Source: Ambrosia x helenae
Taxonomy: Eukaryota; Streptophyta; Magnoliopsida; Asterales; Asteraceae
Direction: 5' to 3'
Assembly (NCBI GenBank): GCA_030844895.1
Contig: CM061234.1
Location: forward strand, 16,117,573 to 16,181,572
Length of the DNA: 64,000 nt
The translations under genes were made by a program, and so were the position numbers. Under the pieces are notes generated by a model, which was not told the origin of the DNA, did not search any database, and saw only the letters and a list, made by a program, of their open reading frames with translations. Each line of letters starts with the position of its first letter. The stretch's first letter is position 1. This document shows positions 1-10,450 of this stretch, one piece after another.

Positions 1-960
1 TGCAACAGTACCTGCTGTCGAGCATGGTCGTGCCAAAACACCTGGCACGCCCATGCTTACCTTGATTTGCCTATAAATAGCAAGCTCAACTCAACCATTT
101 GTCATCCCTTCTTGTGCTTTCTTGGGCCGACTTCCAAGCTTCTTCCAGGGATCTTGGGGTCTTGTGGGAGGTTTTAGTAATTTTAAAAGATATCATTTTC
201 CCGGTGCCAAAAACTTGGTGTTTTAAATTCCAAAACAATGTTTTTGGAAAAAGATGGATTTTTACTAAACCGTTTTAAACAAGTTTTAAATTTATAAGTA
301 AACGATAATTACTTTAGAAACTCAAACCATCACATAGGCAGAGAACCTGACGTGTATAGCATAGCTTTCTAGGGTAAATACCGAGTATCGTATTCCAAAG
401 AACACACTTTCCCCTACTCAACCTTTCATCATTTAACTAATCGGGTTCGAAAAGAGAAAATAAAACAGAGGGGTTTTAAGAAAAATAGTTTTGAAAAAGG
501 GTTTTGGGTTTTATCTTTCTATTTTATAAAATAGAGAGGTTCTAAAAAAATAGTCTATTTAATCCATTATTAAAAGAGTTATGACCGATTTAGTGTTCTA
601 TGTTAAACTCGATAATAAACCTATTCAAACATAATCAAAACAAGTTTGTAAATCGAAATTGATTATGGGGTTTTGTTAATCGGCCATCTTAGAACCTATC
701 TACCAAAAATGGGGCATTAAATCAATCATACAAACGGTTTGAACATTTTGAATTGTCATACGCGTGAAGGGTCATACGCTTGACCAAAGATCACACGTAC
801 AACAGGTCATACGCCTGCAAGTCAAAATATTTAGTGATTTTGTCATTTTCATCATATTTAAGTCATTTTCAAGGTTCTTATGTTGTGTGTATGAGTATTT
901 GCAGTTATTGATCTAGTTCCGGGACTCAAGCACAACATATGCACGCATCTTGACCCAAAC
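1..960 (+). mobile_element. LTR/leader-like remnant, no ORF
   Basis: AT-rich sequence with no convincing coding frame. At 22-34 and 44-56 there is a near-perfect inverted repeat (GCATGGTCGTGCC against GGCACGCCCATGC) just upstream of a TATA box (TATAAATA, 72-79), which looks like an LTR U3 promoter. A second motif cluster at about 757-815 contains GGTCATACGCCTG, also found in the 3' LTR near 4442. This suggests the second half is the decayed 5' LTR or leader of the element downstream. No exact 5' LTR boundary can be drawn. Confidence 0.35.
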
Positions 961-987
961 TCGAAGAACACGACGACGTATGTAGAT

Positions 988-1497
988 GTGATCAACTTCT
1001 TTCAGCGTTCAAGGATATTTTATGCCATTTCCACTCCTTATGTTCCATATTTAAGCCATCAACGCCAATTTTGGGACACGGCGGTGTTGGATTACAATCA
1101 TAATCCAATTACGCTCATTGGAAGAATTCATGGATATGATGTAGTGGTTTCACAACAGAGTATTCGGGAAGCTCTTCATTTTGACAACACAAACGATTAT
1201 CCGATAGAGTTCCCAAAGTACCTGAATAGAGGATTTTTTAAGAGACTGAAGTATGCTAAAGATGTCAAAGATTCTATACTGAAGATGCATATTCTTATAC
1301 ACTGCATCAGTACCAGAATTAGCAGCTCCAATGCAGCCAGAGAGATCATTTGTTCAGCAATGGTGGCCTTGATTTTGAACAAACCGTTCAATTTCTCGGG
1401 TATGATTTTCCACCATATGAAGGAGAATGTGACTACCAAGTACAAGAATAAGAGATCGCTCATATTCCAGATCTACCAAAAGCTGAGAATGATGTGA
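988..1497 (+). pseudogene. Retroelement ORF, N-terminal segment (unknown protein)
   Basis: A 169-residue frame. It opens at GTG, so the real start is probably upstream or lost. It contains a FWDTAVLD...ITLIGRIHGYDVVVSQQSIREAL block and a later IICSAMVALILNKPFNFSG block. I recall similar blocks from abundant, uncharacterised ORFs of Asteraceae LTR elements; that is memory, not a search. No zinc knuckle, protease, RT or integrase motif is visible. A stop at 1495-1497 is followed by frame-shifted, similar-style sequence, so the original protein was probably longer and continued into the frames at 1929 and 2653. Probably a decayed structural or accessory protein of a non-autonomous LTR element. 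Confidence 0.5.
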
Positions 1498-1590
1498 TAA
1501 AGATGGAACATATGAATGACTTGGGTATCTCCAGGCTTAAATCATACAGGTAAGGCAAAGAACCACCATTTAAGAGGATGATTAGACACC

Positions 1591-2519
1591 TTGCAAGAGT
1601 CGACAATCCAAAACCACCAAATAACAACCGGAGAAATGCCGATAGTGACTGATGTCGAAGAGGTGGATCCTATTTCAGATGAAGGTGATAGTGATGATGA
1701 TAATGATGATAAAGGAGATGGGGTAATGAGGCTGGTGAAGGTTCTCAGGGGAATCTCCCTAGACCTACACCGACCTATGAGGCACCGATTGATACATCAG
1801 CGACACCTGCAACTACCGAGCCAAAAATCCCTGTACCAGTATCTAGGGAACCAACATCTGAAGCTGAATCTTCAAGGAGGCGTGTTCTTGGAAAGGGCAT
1901 ACCTGAAGATATCCTAGTTACTAATTCTATGACAGCTAGAGGTGATAGATCTGATAGCGAGGAGACTGATGATGATAATGAAAACAGTCAACTTCAGAAG
2001 AGCATGGAGTTAAGTAGATTAAGTCTGGAAGAAAAGAGATTAAGGCAGATCCGCGAACTTGCAGCCCTACAAGAGCACGAGATGCTGCATAAAGAAAAAG
2101 AAGAACGTACAGATCCTAAGTATACGGTGAGTATTGATGAGTTGGATGTTGAACTTGAGGATGATAGGCCTTCAAGAAAACGTGTTGCTGCTAGTTCCAG
2201 CGAGCCTTACATGTCACAATTACCGAAGAAGAGAAAGAAAGCTACTCAAGAGAAGACTGTGAATATCCAAGAACCAACTGCTTCAGCCGCCCAACCCAAA
2301 ACTACCAAAGCAACCAAGAAAACCAAATCCAAACCAGCAACCACAACAATTGAAACCACAACATCAACTCCCACACCATCCTTGGTAAGAACTACAATCT
2401 TCACTGAGTCTGTCTCAACTACAGGCTTGCAGCTTGAATCCCTGCTATCATATCTGAACCATCGATTGATTCTGAGCATGCTGGTCCATCTCTCCAATCA
2501 CATATCAACAATCTTGTGA
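1591..2519 (+). pseudogene. Retroelement ORF, middle low-complexity segment
   Basis: Two overlapping-style frames (1591-1917 and 1929-2519) separated by stops. The second encodes an acidic stretch (SDSEETDDDNE), a charged helix likely to form a coiled coil (MELSRLSLEEKRLRQIRELAALQEHE, residues about 27-52), a basic KKRKK patch and a Lys/Thr/Pro-rich tail. This looks like a disordered linker of the large ORF begun at 988. No enzymatic motif is visible. Frame breaks on both sides make it a pseudogene fragment. Confidence 0.4.
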
Positions 2520-2652
2520 GCATGCTGCATATGCAGGTGGCTCAAAATCTGGAGAACCAGCGTAGGTTAGATGAGTCGGAGCAAAGAGCTCGCTAGTTCC
2601 TAACGAAACAAGCTTAGAGAACAGAAGACTATCTACTACATTAGATGCGGCG

Positions 2653-3411
2653 ATGGTCAAGCTAACCAACAATAAGCAAGAGATTCAGCTCTTAACAGAA
2701 TCTCATGATGATACTAGGAATTGTCTTGCCATTGTAGAGTCTAAGAATCAGATGCTAAAGAAAAGAATTGATCGTTACTTCAACAAACATAAGAGACTCA
2801 CGTCTGGTGATGGAGATGATCGTGATGATAGTGATGAAGAAGAAGAAGATGAGGAAGATCATGAGTCTGGGAAAGACATAACTGGGGATGATGATAAGGA
2901 TCAGGGTAGTGATGGTGGTACGAAGCCTAGAAAGACAAAAACAGCCGATGTACAGTTCAGGGAGAGACGAGCTAAGAGAGATCAGGATGAAGGTGGTGAA
3001 CCTGGTGCAGGAGAATCTTCCTCGCAACCAGGTCCAACTGAAAAAGATATAAAGGTATTCAGGGAGGTTGTAGCATCAAAGTCGGTGCCATTAGAATGGA
3101 CCGAACAGTTCTATAGCATGTTCTTCACAAATGACGACGGGAACCCGGTTACTAAGCCGTATATGGATCTAGAGGAAGGTGAAATACCTCTAGAACCATC
3201 AAGAGAAAAGGTTTCCCAAATCGTCGGTCTTCAATATGAACAAGTCGTTCCAATCGATAGTGCTGAGAAGTTTAATGAATATGATTCGTTGGACGACATT
3301 GAGATCGAAGACATAACTGAAGAAGAATACCCTGAGTATGTTCAAGAAGATAAACAGATACGTGTTGAGATCCCAATGCCCACACGTGAAGACTTTGATG
3401 TTATAGACTGA
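2653..3411 (+). pseudogene. Retroelement ORF, acidic coiled-coil segment
   Basis: An uninterrupted frame of 252 residues. It starts with a likely coiled coil (residues 1-48), followed by a run of Asp/Glu (about 55-90), a basic patch and a more ordered acidic C-terminal half. The strong D/E bias and lack of zinc fingers do not match a standard gag. It lies between frame-shifted parts of what appears to be one long protein and ends in TGA at 3409-3411, after which the next frame resumes. No function is assigned. Confidence 0.45.
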
Positions 3412-3551
3412 TGGTTAAAGTTCCAGCCACTTGGTGATGAACCAGAATCGAATCAGGATAGAAGGAAATGGGTTTAAGTAGCATGTGAGGCATGGTACAA
3501 ACGAAGAAAGCCTGAGCCTGTCCAAGCGAAAAAGGTAAGCCAGAAAATCTC

Positions 3552-4190
3552 ATGTCTGGTAACATTGTTAGTTGGATGTATGTGGCTCAGGCAAACGATA
3601 TTGGGATCAAGTTCAAGAGCGGCATTCTGTATTTTGAAAGTGTATACAAGATCAATTCTTTACCATACTGGTATGTTCGTGATCTTGCTAGATTGAAGCC
3701 GGTGAAATCGAATAACACATTGGATATGTTCAGAAGCTTAATCGAGAAAGAGAGCAACACCGGGTGGGTATACGTTACACCGCAATATTCAAAAAGCTAC
3801 CAGTCGACAGTGATTTATCATATCAATGGGAAGCCGATCTGGAAACACAAGATCACCCCACCTAAAATTATGACTAAGATCCTGCTTGTGCCGATAGAGC
3901 AAGATTTCTCAGACAAGTTTATTTTCTAGTATTATGACTATCTCACTACTGAAGCTATGATTGTGCTGAAGAATGATCCAAAGATCTGCCGCAAGCTCAG
4001 AGTCTTCAATCCGACGTGGCTAATGAATTTGTCTGAAGCTGACATGAAAACATTGAACAAGAATGAGATGCATTTCCAAGATCAAGATGCATATCAAGTT
4101 GTTCGCTTCCAGAAGATGGTCAAGTACTGTACAGCAAAGAATATTCACTTGGGATGTGGCTGGTCCAAGTTGCCGATTATCGAAGCTTGA
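3552..4190 (+). pseudogene. Retroelement ORF, C-terminal segment
   Basis: Two frames (3552-3929 and 3957-4190) broken by one TAG near 3928. They begin with an IVSWMYVAQANDIGIKFKSG block and end with a block containing FNPTWLMNLSEADMKTLNKNEMHF and VVRFQKMVKYC. I recall related blocks from uncharacterised ORFs in Asteraceae retroelements (inference). The last stop lies 70 bp before the polypurine tract, so this is the 3' end of the element's coding region. No protease, RT, RNase H or integrase occurs between here and the 3' LTR, so the element is non-autonomous. Confidence 0.45.
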
Positions 4191-4259
4191 AGAGTTATTG
4201 TTTGGAAGACTATTGATTGGAGTTGTTGTTGGAAGTTTTGAAGATATCTTGCTAAATCC

Positions 4260-4268
4260 AAGGGGGAG
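4260..4268 (+). promoter_or_regulatory. Polypurine tract (PPT)
   Basis: AAGGGGGAG lies two bases before the TGTTAG start of the 3' LTR, in the position expected for the plus-strand primer of an LTR retrotransposon. Confidence 0.6.
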
Positions 4269-4270
4269 TC

Positions 4271-4907
4271 TGTTAGTATACCCTACGGCTATGTCCCTAG
4301 CTTAGATATAGGTTTTGGATCATATACATACGTTTTAGAGATGTTCGAGTAGCATTTATAGTGTTTGGGGGTATTTTGGGAATTAGAGAACAGTCTTAGG
4401 CGTATGACAGAGTTATACGCCTGGCAATGTTGGTGTATGAAGGTCATACGCCTGAAACAACCCAGGCGTATGACCCTAAGGCTATAAATACCCCTATGTT
4501 GTTCAACATTGTTACTTTTGCATATCTTAACAAGGTGCTACCCAGCTTTGTGTGTGTGCTCTCTATCATTTCCATATTATTCTAACTCATTATCAAACAC
4601 CTATAACAACTAACCGGATCATTGATTCTGCCTTTGATCCGTTACGCGCGCGATATTCATTTCTTGTTCAATCCTACAACCAAACACATTTGCATCACGT
4701 TTCCGCTTTACATTTGGGATTTTATAGATTTGTAACCGTAAATGTTGATTTAAATTTAATGCGTTACTTCGTTAAACAAGGTTGATACCTTACATCTTCA
4801 TCAAACTCTCTAAAATGGGTTATTTGTAAAAACGCTAACTTGCATCAAGTGTTAACTTTATGGTACATTAATGCAAAATTATATGCTTTTAAAATAAGGG
4901 TCTTACA
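4271..4907 (+). mobile_element. 3' LTR of the non-pol LTR element
   Basis: Begins TGTTAGTATACCC after a PPT and probably ends at CTTACA (4907), giving about 637 bp. A TATA box (TATAAATA) lies at 4483-4490. Upstream of it are four copies of one motif in alternating orientation: AGGCGTATGAC 4398, TATACGCCTGG 4414, GGTCATACGCCTG 4442, CAGGCGTATGACC 4463. The right boundary is inferred only from the inverted TG/CA ends. Confidence 0.5.
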
Positions 4908-5783
4908 CTACCCGATTTAGGGTACCCGAACAGGGTAGAGCCTCATCCCTAGATGGGTAGTGGGTACTCGGACGAAATCCGGGTTACGCCCCGTCCACTT
5001 ATTAGTCTTTTTTTAAGTACAAGTAAATGTAATGCCCAAGTGGAAGTGATTTTGCCTCCCAAGAGAAAAGGGTAGCTTTTGTATGAATTGGATGGATGGT
5101 TGGCCTTTATATCCAAGATTGTGTCGTCATTTTCTTCTCATCAATGAGTGCTGTTGATTGATCAATTATTCTTTGTCTTTTGACCTTCAACTTTCAACGG
5201 TGCAAGGGAAAACACCACTCAATTCAATCTTTCTTTTTTGCATCTTCATAATAGGACATTATCCTTTGACTTTAATTCACTTTTCTAATTGGCCTTTTGG
5301 CTTCTTTGTAAGGTTATCTTGATCCTTCTCCAAATTACTATTACTTTCAATATATTCATTATAATCTAACTATTATAATTACAATACGTAAAACTATTTC
5401 ATATACGTAAAGTTATTTCAAGTTTGTAAGTGTTAGTAAACAATAAAACGTCACTATTTCGTATAGGTAAAGAAAGTTGTGTTACTAAACAACAAAACGT
5501 CCCTATTTCATGAACATAAAACTATTTCAATTTCCTAAAGTTATTTCAAGTTTTTAAGTATCGGTATACAATAACACGTCACTATCAATAGAGTTACTAA
5601 TATAAGGAAAAAACATAGATTTATAAATGTGTAAAATAAGCATTTTTTTTTCTGACATTTAAGTGCTAAAATATAAGACGAATATAAATTCTTTTAGGTG
5701 TAAAGATTCAGATATTCTTCACATATATACATAATTCTGTGTCTAAGTGTGTAGATAAATCCAAAAGTCTAAAGCGCTATTTA
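4908..5783. other. AT-rich intergenic stretch, nothing recognised
   Basis: No supported ORF or RNA gene. Short phrases such as ACTATTTC and AAAACGTC recur at 5390-5580, suggesting a decayed repeat. Confidence 0.4.
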
Positions 5784-5993
5784 GAGGGTGTTTGGGATTG
5801 CGTTTTGAATATGATTTTTAGATTATTGCGTTTTGAAAAACGCAGATAATCAGTTTTTAGTGTTTGGATTGCGTTTTGAAAACGCAGATAATCAGTTTTT
5901 TAAGTTACCAAAACGCAATAATCTATAAGCAGCTCCACCCCTGCTTTTCCAAAACGCATAATTTGTTTTGAATAATCAATCCCAAACACCCCC
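5784..5993. mobile_element. MITE, GAGGGTGTTTGGGATTG TIRs
   Basis: The 210-bp element has inverted ends GAGGGTGTTTGGGATTG (5784) and its near-perfect complement ending at 5993. Inside, a block with GCGTTTTGAAAAACGC and AGATAATCAG is duplicated in tandem. Flanks read TTA on the left and TAA on the right, so the target duplication is TA or a degraded 3-mer. This fits a PIF/Harbinger (Tourist) origin better than hAT. Confidence 0.7.
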
Positions 5994-5999
5994 TAAGGT

Positions 6000-6305
6000 A
6001 TCATCTCTGAACAGTTAAAAGGTAACTTAAAGTCTGAATGATTAAAAGGTAACTATTAAGATGTTACTACTTAACCATTCATACTTAAGATTGCATCTTA
6101 ACCATTAAGAGAATATGAACCATTCAGATATAGCCTCTTAATGAGGCTCTAAGCCATTCAACGATGAATGATTCAACATTTAGCGCGTTTGTTTCATCTT
6201 CTGAATGAAATTGTTAAGGTTGAACCATTAAGGCTTGAGATGTAGCTAAACCATTAAGCATTGAACTATGCTGAACCTTAATGAGACTCTCCTATCAAAC
6301 AGTCC
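6000..6305. mobile_element. Diverged MITE of the 48409 family
   Basis: Rich in CTGAATGATTAA, ACCATTAAG and ATTCAGA phrases in both orientations, as in the intact MITE at 48409-48623. The right end ATCAAACAGTCC resembles the TIR CCAAACAGCCCC. The left end has been lost or lies against the MITE ending at 5993. Confidence 0.45.
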
Positions 6306-8210
6306 GGAGTGTGGGGGGGACCCCCTTCACGCCAACTACATCGCCCCGTGGGGGCGTGGAAGGGGGGAAGCCCCTTGGGGGGGGGGGACCTTCACCGGCG
6401 TTGGGCACTTTGGAGGGGACACGTGGCGCGATCTAAATGGAGGAGATGGAGGTGACCGTTTCAATTAAAAAAAAAAATATTACCGTTTGAATTCTAACGG
6501 TTAAAAAATATTTTATTTATACCCCATTATTTCATACAACACCCACTTCTCTCCAATTTCTTCACCTATTTTATAAACTTCATCATATATTTTTATATTT
6601 CTCATCATTGTTTTATAAAAAAAATGAACCCATTCAACCGTGGTTTTGACCCGAACAACCCCTACAACTTCATCCCGAATCCAAATACACCACCGGTTCG
6701 TCCGATTCCAAACCGTGCACCCATTCAATCACCTTGTCCAGATTACGCGGCTTTCGCGAGTTACATAAGTGGGAAAATTTATCCAAATTTTCCATATAAC
6801 GATTCCCTCGTTCCTTCGCAAGCGCTCGTTCCTTCAGAACCGGATAATCCTTTAACGCAACCCGAAAGTGTACCCGAAACACCAGAAGAAAATATTGTGG
6901 GATCGTCGGGTAAAAAACCCACTGCAAAAAGAACTCACAAGAAGAAGATGGCGCAGGAGAAAGCGTTGGCCGCTACCAACCGCCTACCGATTAAGTGGAC
7001 AACCGCCGAAGAGGTTGCGTTAACGAGAGCTTGGATAAGTGAGTCGGAAAAAGAGCAAAGTATTTGTAATACTTTTCTAAAACTTAAAAATTATTGTTAA
7101 AAATATATATTTTTACGTGTTACTAACGACTACTTTTTAATTTTTTTTTATTTTTTTTTTTGGAAATAGTCGCCACAAAAGCGACTTTTGGCTCGAGATA
7201 AACAATTCGTTCCATAAGTTGATGGAACGAGAGTTCTATCGAGAAAATGATAGTCTCTCATCCAAGTGGACCGAGATAAGCAGGGCAATGAATGTGTTTC
7301 ACCCGCATTATTATTACGCAAGACTCAATCCAAAAAGCGGTGAAATAGACGGCGATTACCTCGCCAATGCCCTAAAAGCTTATCTTGATGAGAAGGCCAC
7401 CGAATTCAAGTTTTTGCATTGTCGGGAATTCGCCAAAAACCATTCAAAATGGGCGAGGGTTTCCATTGCATCCGAATCGTCAAAACGGACGAAAACAAAT
7501 TCATCTCATAACCGTTCGGGTGCACGTGAATACATGGAAGAAGTTAACTTGGATGATGACGACTTTGACGAGGAATTGAGTCATCCACCCGGTCGAGATA
7601 AGTCCAAAAAGAGGGCGCAAAAATCCTCTGTTTCGGGTTCGGGTTCTGGATCGGGCAAAGGTGCTTACGGCGGCGACTTGACAGATTTAAATGCAAACAT
7701 CGCCCAATTCAACACGATTCAGCAACAAAGGCTAGAGGAGAAAAGAACCATTCACGAAGCCTTTGAAAAAAGTTGAGTAAGAAAGAACAGCGCGAAGATA
7801 TGAAATTTCTCTCCATGAACACCGATCATCTAAGCGGTCCAGAGTTGGGGATGACGCTACAAATGAAGCGCGAGATTATGGCAAAATATAATATGTAGTT
7901 TTTTTTTATGTTTTTTGTGTGTTCTGGGTTTTTATATGTTTATTTTTTTCTGTTTTTTTTATTTTCTAGGTTTTTATTTAATTTTATTATTAATTATTAT
8001 GAAATTTAATTATGTTTTTAGTAAAAAGTGATTTTAATTACTTAAAAAAATAAATAATAAAAAGAAATAACAAATGCCACATGTCACTCCACCCCCCCCC
8101 CCCCTCTCTTTCCCTTCATTCCACTCCACCATAATTTTCACCATTCTCACAAGGGTCTCACATGCGCCACATAGCGCTTCATGCCCCTCTTCCCCTCCCC
8201 CCTCCACTCC
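6306..8210 (+). mobile_element. PIF/Harbinger-type element with ORF1 only
   Basis: Inverted ends GGAGTGTGGGGGGG (6306) and CCCCCCTCCACTCC (ending 8210) enclose a Myb/SANT-like ORF1 homologue. No DDE transposase is present. A 3-bp target duplication cannot be confirmed, because the flanks differ. The ends are extremely GC-rich compared with the AT-rich interior. Confidence 0.55.
6624..7898 (+). pseudogene. Myb/SANT-like ORF1 of PIF/Harbinger element, broken
   Basis: In the family this protein binds DNA and assists the DDE transposase. The first part (6624 to about 7035) has a Pro/Asn-rich N terminus, a basic KKPTAKRTHKKK patch and the start of the helix-turn-helix (WTTAEEVALTRAWI). The second part resumes at about 7165 and reads FWLEINNSFHKLM, then SSKWTEISRAMN and FAKNHSKW, the usual remainder of the Myb/SANT region. 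An AT-rich stretch with a T-rich tract ending AAATAG separates them and looks like an intron, but the visible donors do not restore the frame exactly. After 7776 a +1 shift near an A-run is needed to reach the family-like tail ending at TAG 7896-7898. Plant databases often name this family GST T3-like by fusion error. A TATA-like run (TTATTTATA) lies near 6512. Confidence 0.65.
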
Positions 8211-8237
8211 GTATGGTCTCAATGTGGGACAAGAAAA

Positions 8238-8507
8238 TGTTACGCGCCCACCTCTTGGTTCCCATACCTACGTACACCATGCACAACACCATGATATCCT
8301 TTGTTTTATATCATTCCTAGTTAGTTAACTATAAGTGAATAGTAGTGGGTTAGGTAGTTTCTTTTGAGATCAAGCCTATAAAATGGCATGAATTGTTAAT
8401 CTTATGGTTATGGATGAAAATTATGAATTAGTCTAATTATCTCTCTATTTTCTAATCTGATTTCCATTTATATTCCTGGCCAACGATTAACCGTTGGAAG
8501 CACAACA
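8238..8507 (+). mobile_element. LTR copy 1 of short LTR element
   Basis: A 270-bp LTR beginning TGTTACGCGCCC and ending CACAACA, followed by GTGGTATCAGAGC. Contains a TATA-like TATAAAATGG near 8378. Same length as copy 2 at 9310 and nearly identical to it. Confidence 0.85.
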
Positions 8508-9309
8508 GTGGTATCAGAGCAGTCGTGATCCACCATGAATCATGGACGCTCAAATTCTATCCAAACCCGAGTTCCATCAATGGAAGGAGACCTTTGCGAG
8601 ACTCAAGTCCCAGTTTGCAACCGTGTTTGCCGAGCTCTGAGCAAACCGAACCATGTTGGAACCTCACTACACCCTCCCACAATTTTCGTTACCTCAACAA
8701 TACCATATCCACCACCCGCTGTCGTCACTGCTCCATCACCTCCACCGCCACCAAAACTACCAGTGTTTAAACCCTACCTCTTGTTTTCTTCCTCGGTTCA
8801 TCATCTCTGTAGAGCCGTGTTATTACCTCAAAAGACATGCTTTCTTGTTTCTACCTTGGTCTTCAAACAATACACAAAAAACCACATTTTATTTGAAACA
8901 AATACGATGCAACCCTTTGGCATCACTGTTGTGCCTTCACTACTTTCATGAGTCTGCAAATTTGCACACCAACGTACTAATAGATGGTGCTAATGGACGA
9001 TGTGATTGGCGACCACCGTGGAGCGTTACTAAGAGTGGTGCCCAACATGGCTATGTATGGATTTACAAAGATAAGTGGTCGAAAGGTGATAAAGGATATT
9101 TCAAGACTACGTATGTATTTAGTGGCAACAAAAAAGACAAAGGTTCAGGCCATAGAGGCCACCGAGGTAACTGAGTGGCGGCCTCCATGGTACGCTACTA
9201 CTTCTCCGAATGTTGTAGGAAGGTCGGCCAAAGGCAACCATCGTGGCCTATTTGCAAGTGTTCTTTGATTACATCCTTGAGGACAAGGATTTCTTTGAGC
9301 GGGAAGGAT
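8508..9309 (+). mobile_element. Internal region 1 of short LTR element (decayed gag)
   Basis: An 802-bp internal region. A start at 8542 gives MDAQILSKPEFHQWKETFARL and then a stop, resembling a gag N terminus. Later frames carry WRPPWSVTKSGAQHGYVW and a terminal LEDKDFFEREG just before the polypurine-rich GAGCGGGAAGGAT. No pol. The PPT-proximal peptide is of the type seen at the end of Gypsy polyproteins, so the unit looks like an internal deletion derivative. Confidence 0.6.
8509..8520 (+). promoter_or_regulatory. Primer-binding site (initiator Met tRNA)
   Basis: TGGTATCAGAGC lies one base after the LTR end and complements the 3' end of plant initiator methionine tRNA. Confidence 0.85.
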
Positions 9310-9579
9310 TGTTACGCGCCCACCCCCTTGGTTCCCATACCCACGTACACGATGCACAACACCATGATCTCCTTTGTTTTATATCATTCCTAGTTAGTTT
9401 ACTATAGGTTAATAGTAGTGGGTTAGGTAGTTTCTTTTGTGATCAAGCTATAAAATGGCAGGAATTGTTAATCTTATGGTTATGAATGAAAATTATGAAT
9501 TAGTCTAATTATCTCTCTATTTTCTAATCTGGTTTCCATCTATATTCTTGGCCAACGATTAACCGTTGGAACCACAACA
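9310..9579 (+). mobile_element. LTR copy 2 (shared) of short LTR element
   Basis: 270 bp, TGTTACGCGCCC to CACAACA. It acts as 3' LTR of unit 1 and 5' LTR of unit 2. The following PBS reads TGTTATCAGAGC, with one change from the consensus. Confidence 0.85.
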
Positions 9580-10430
9580 GTGTTATCAGAGCAGTCGTGA
9601 TCCACCATGAATCATGGACGTTCAAATTCTATCCAAACCCGAGTTCCATCAATGGAAGGAGACCTTTGCGAGACTCGAGTCCCGGTTTACAACCGTGTTT
9701 GCCGAGCTCCGAGCAAACCGAACCATGTTGGAACCTCACTACACCCTTCCCACAATTTCCGCTAGCTCAACAATACCATATCCACCACCCGCTGTCATCA
9801 CCGCTCCATCACCTCCACCGCCACCAAAACTACAAGTTTTTAAACCCTACCTCTTGTTTTCTTCCCCGGTTCATCATCTCTGTAGAGGCGTGTTATTACC
9901 TCCGAAGACATGCTTTCTTGTTTCTATCTTGGTCTTCAAACAATACACACAAAACCACAACTTTTTCTTCACTCTGTCCTTTGGTCAACAATTATCAAGA
10001 AGATTTTTTTTATTTGAAACATATACCATGCAACCCTTTTGCATCACTGTTGTGCCTTCACTACTTTCATGAGCCTGCAAATTTGCACACCAACGTACCG
10101 ATAGAGGGTGCTAATGGACGATGTGATTGGCGACCACCGTGGAGCGTTACTAAGAGTGGTGCCCAACATGACTATGTATGGATTTACAAAGATAAGTAAC
10201 CGAAAGGTGATAAAGGATATTTCAAGACTACGTATGGATTTAGTGGCAACAAAAAAGACAAAGGTTCAGGCCGTAGAGGCCACCGAGGTGACAGAGTGGC
10301 GGCCTCCGTGGTACGCTACTACTTCTCCGAGTGTTGTAGGAAGGTCGGCCAAAGGCAACCATTGTGGCCTATTTGCAAGTATTATTTGATTACATACTTG
10401 AGGAAAAGGATTTCTTTGAGCGGGAAGGAA
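9580..10430 (+). mobile_element. Internal region 2 of short LTR element
   Basis: Tandem copy of the 8508-9309 interior with point changes and an insertion near 9960-10010 absent from unit 1. A gag-like start at 9614 reads MDVQILSKPEFHQWKETFARL and stays open to 10072 in a shifted low-complexity frame. Ends with the same PPT-like GAGCGGGAAGGAA. Confidence 0.6.
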
Positions 10431-10450
10431 TGTTACGCGCCCACCCCCTT
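10431..10450 (+). mobile_element. Truncated third LTR tip
   Basis: Only the first 20 bases of the LTR remain, and they join abruptly to a 17-base copy of upstream internal sequence (GCAAGTATTATTTGATT, also at 10375-10391). Confidence 0.75.
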
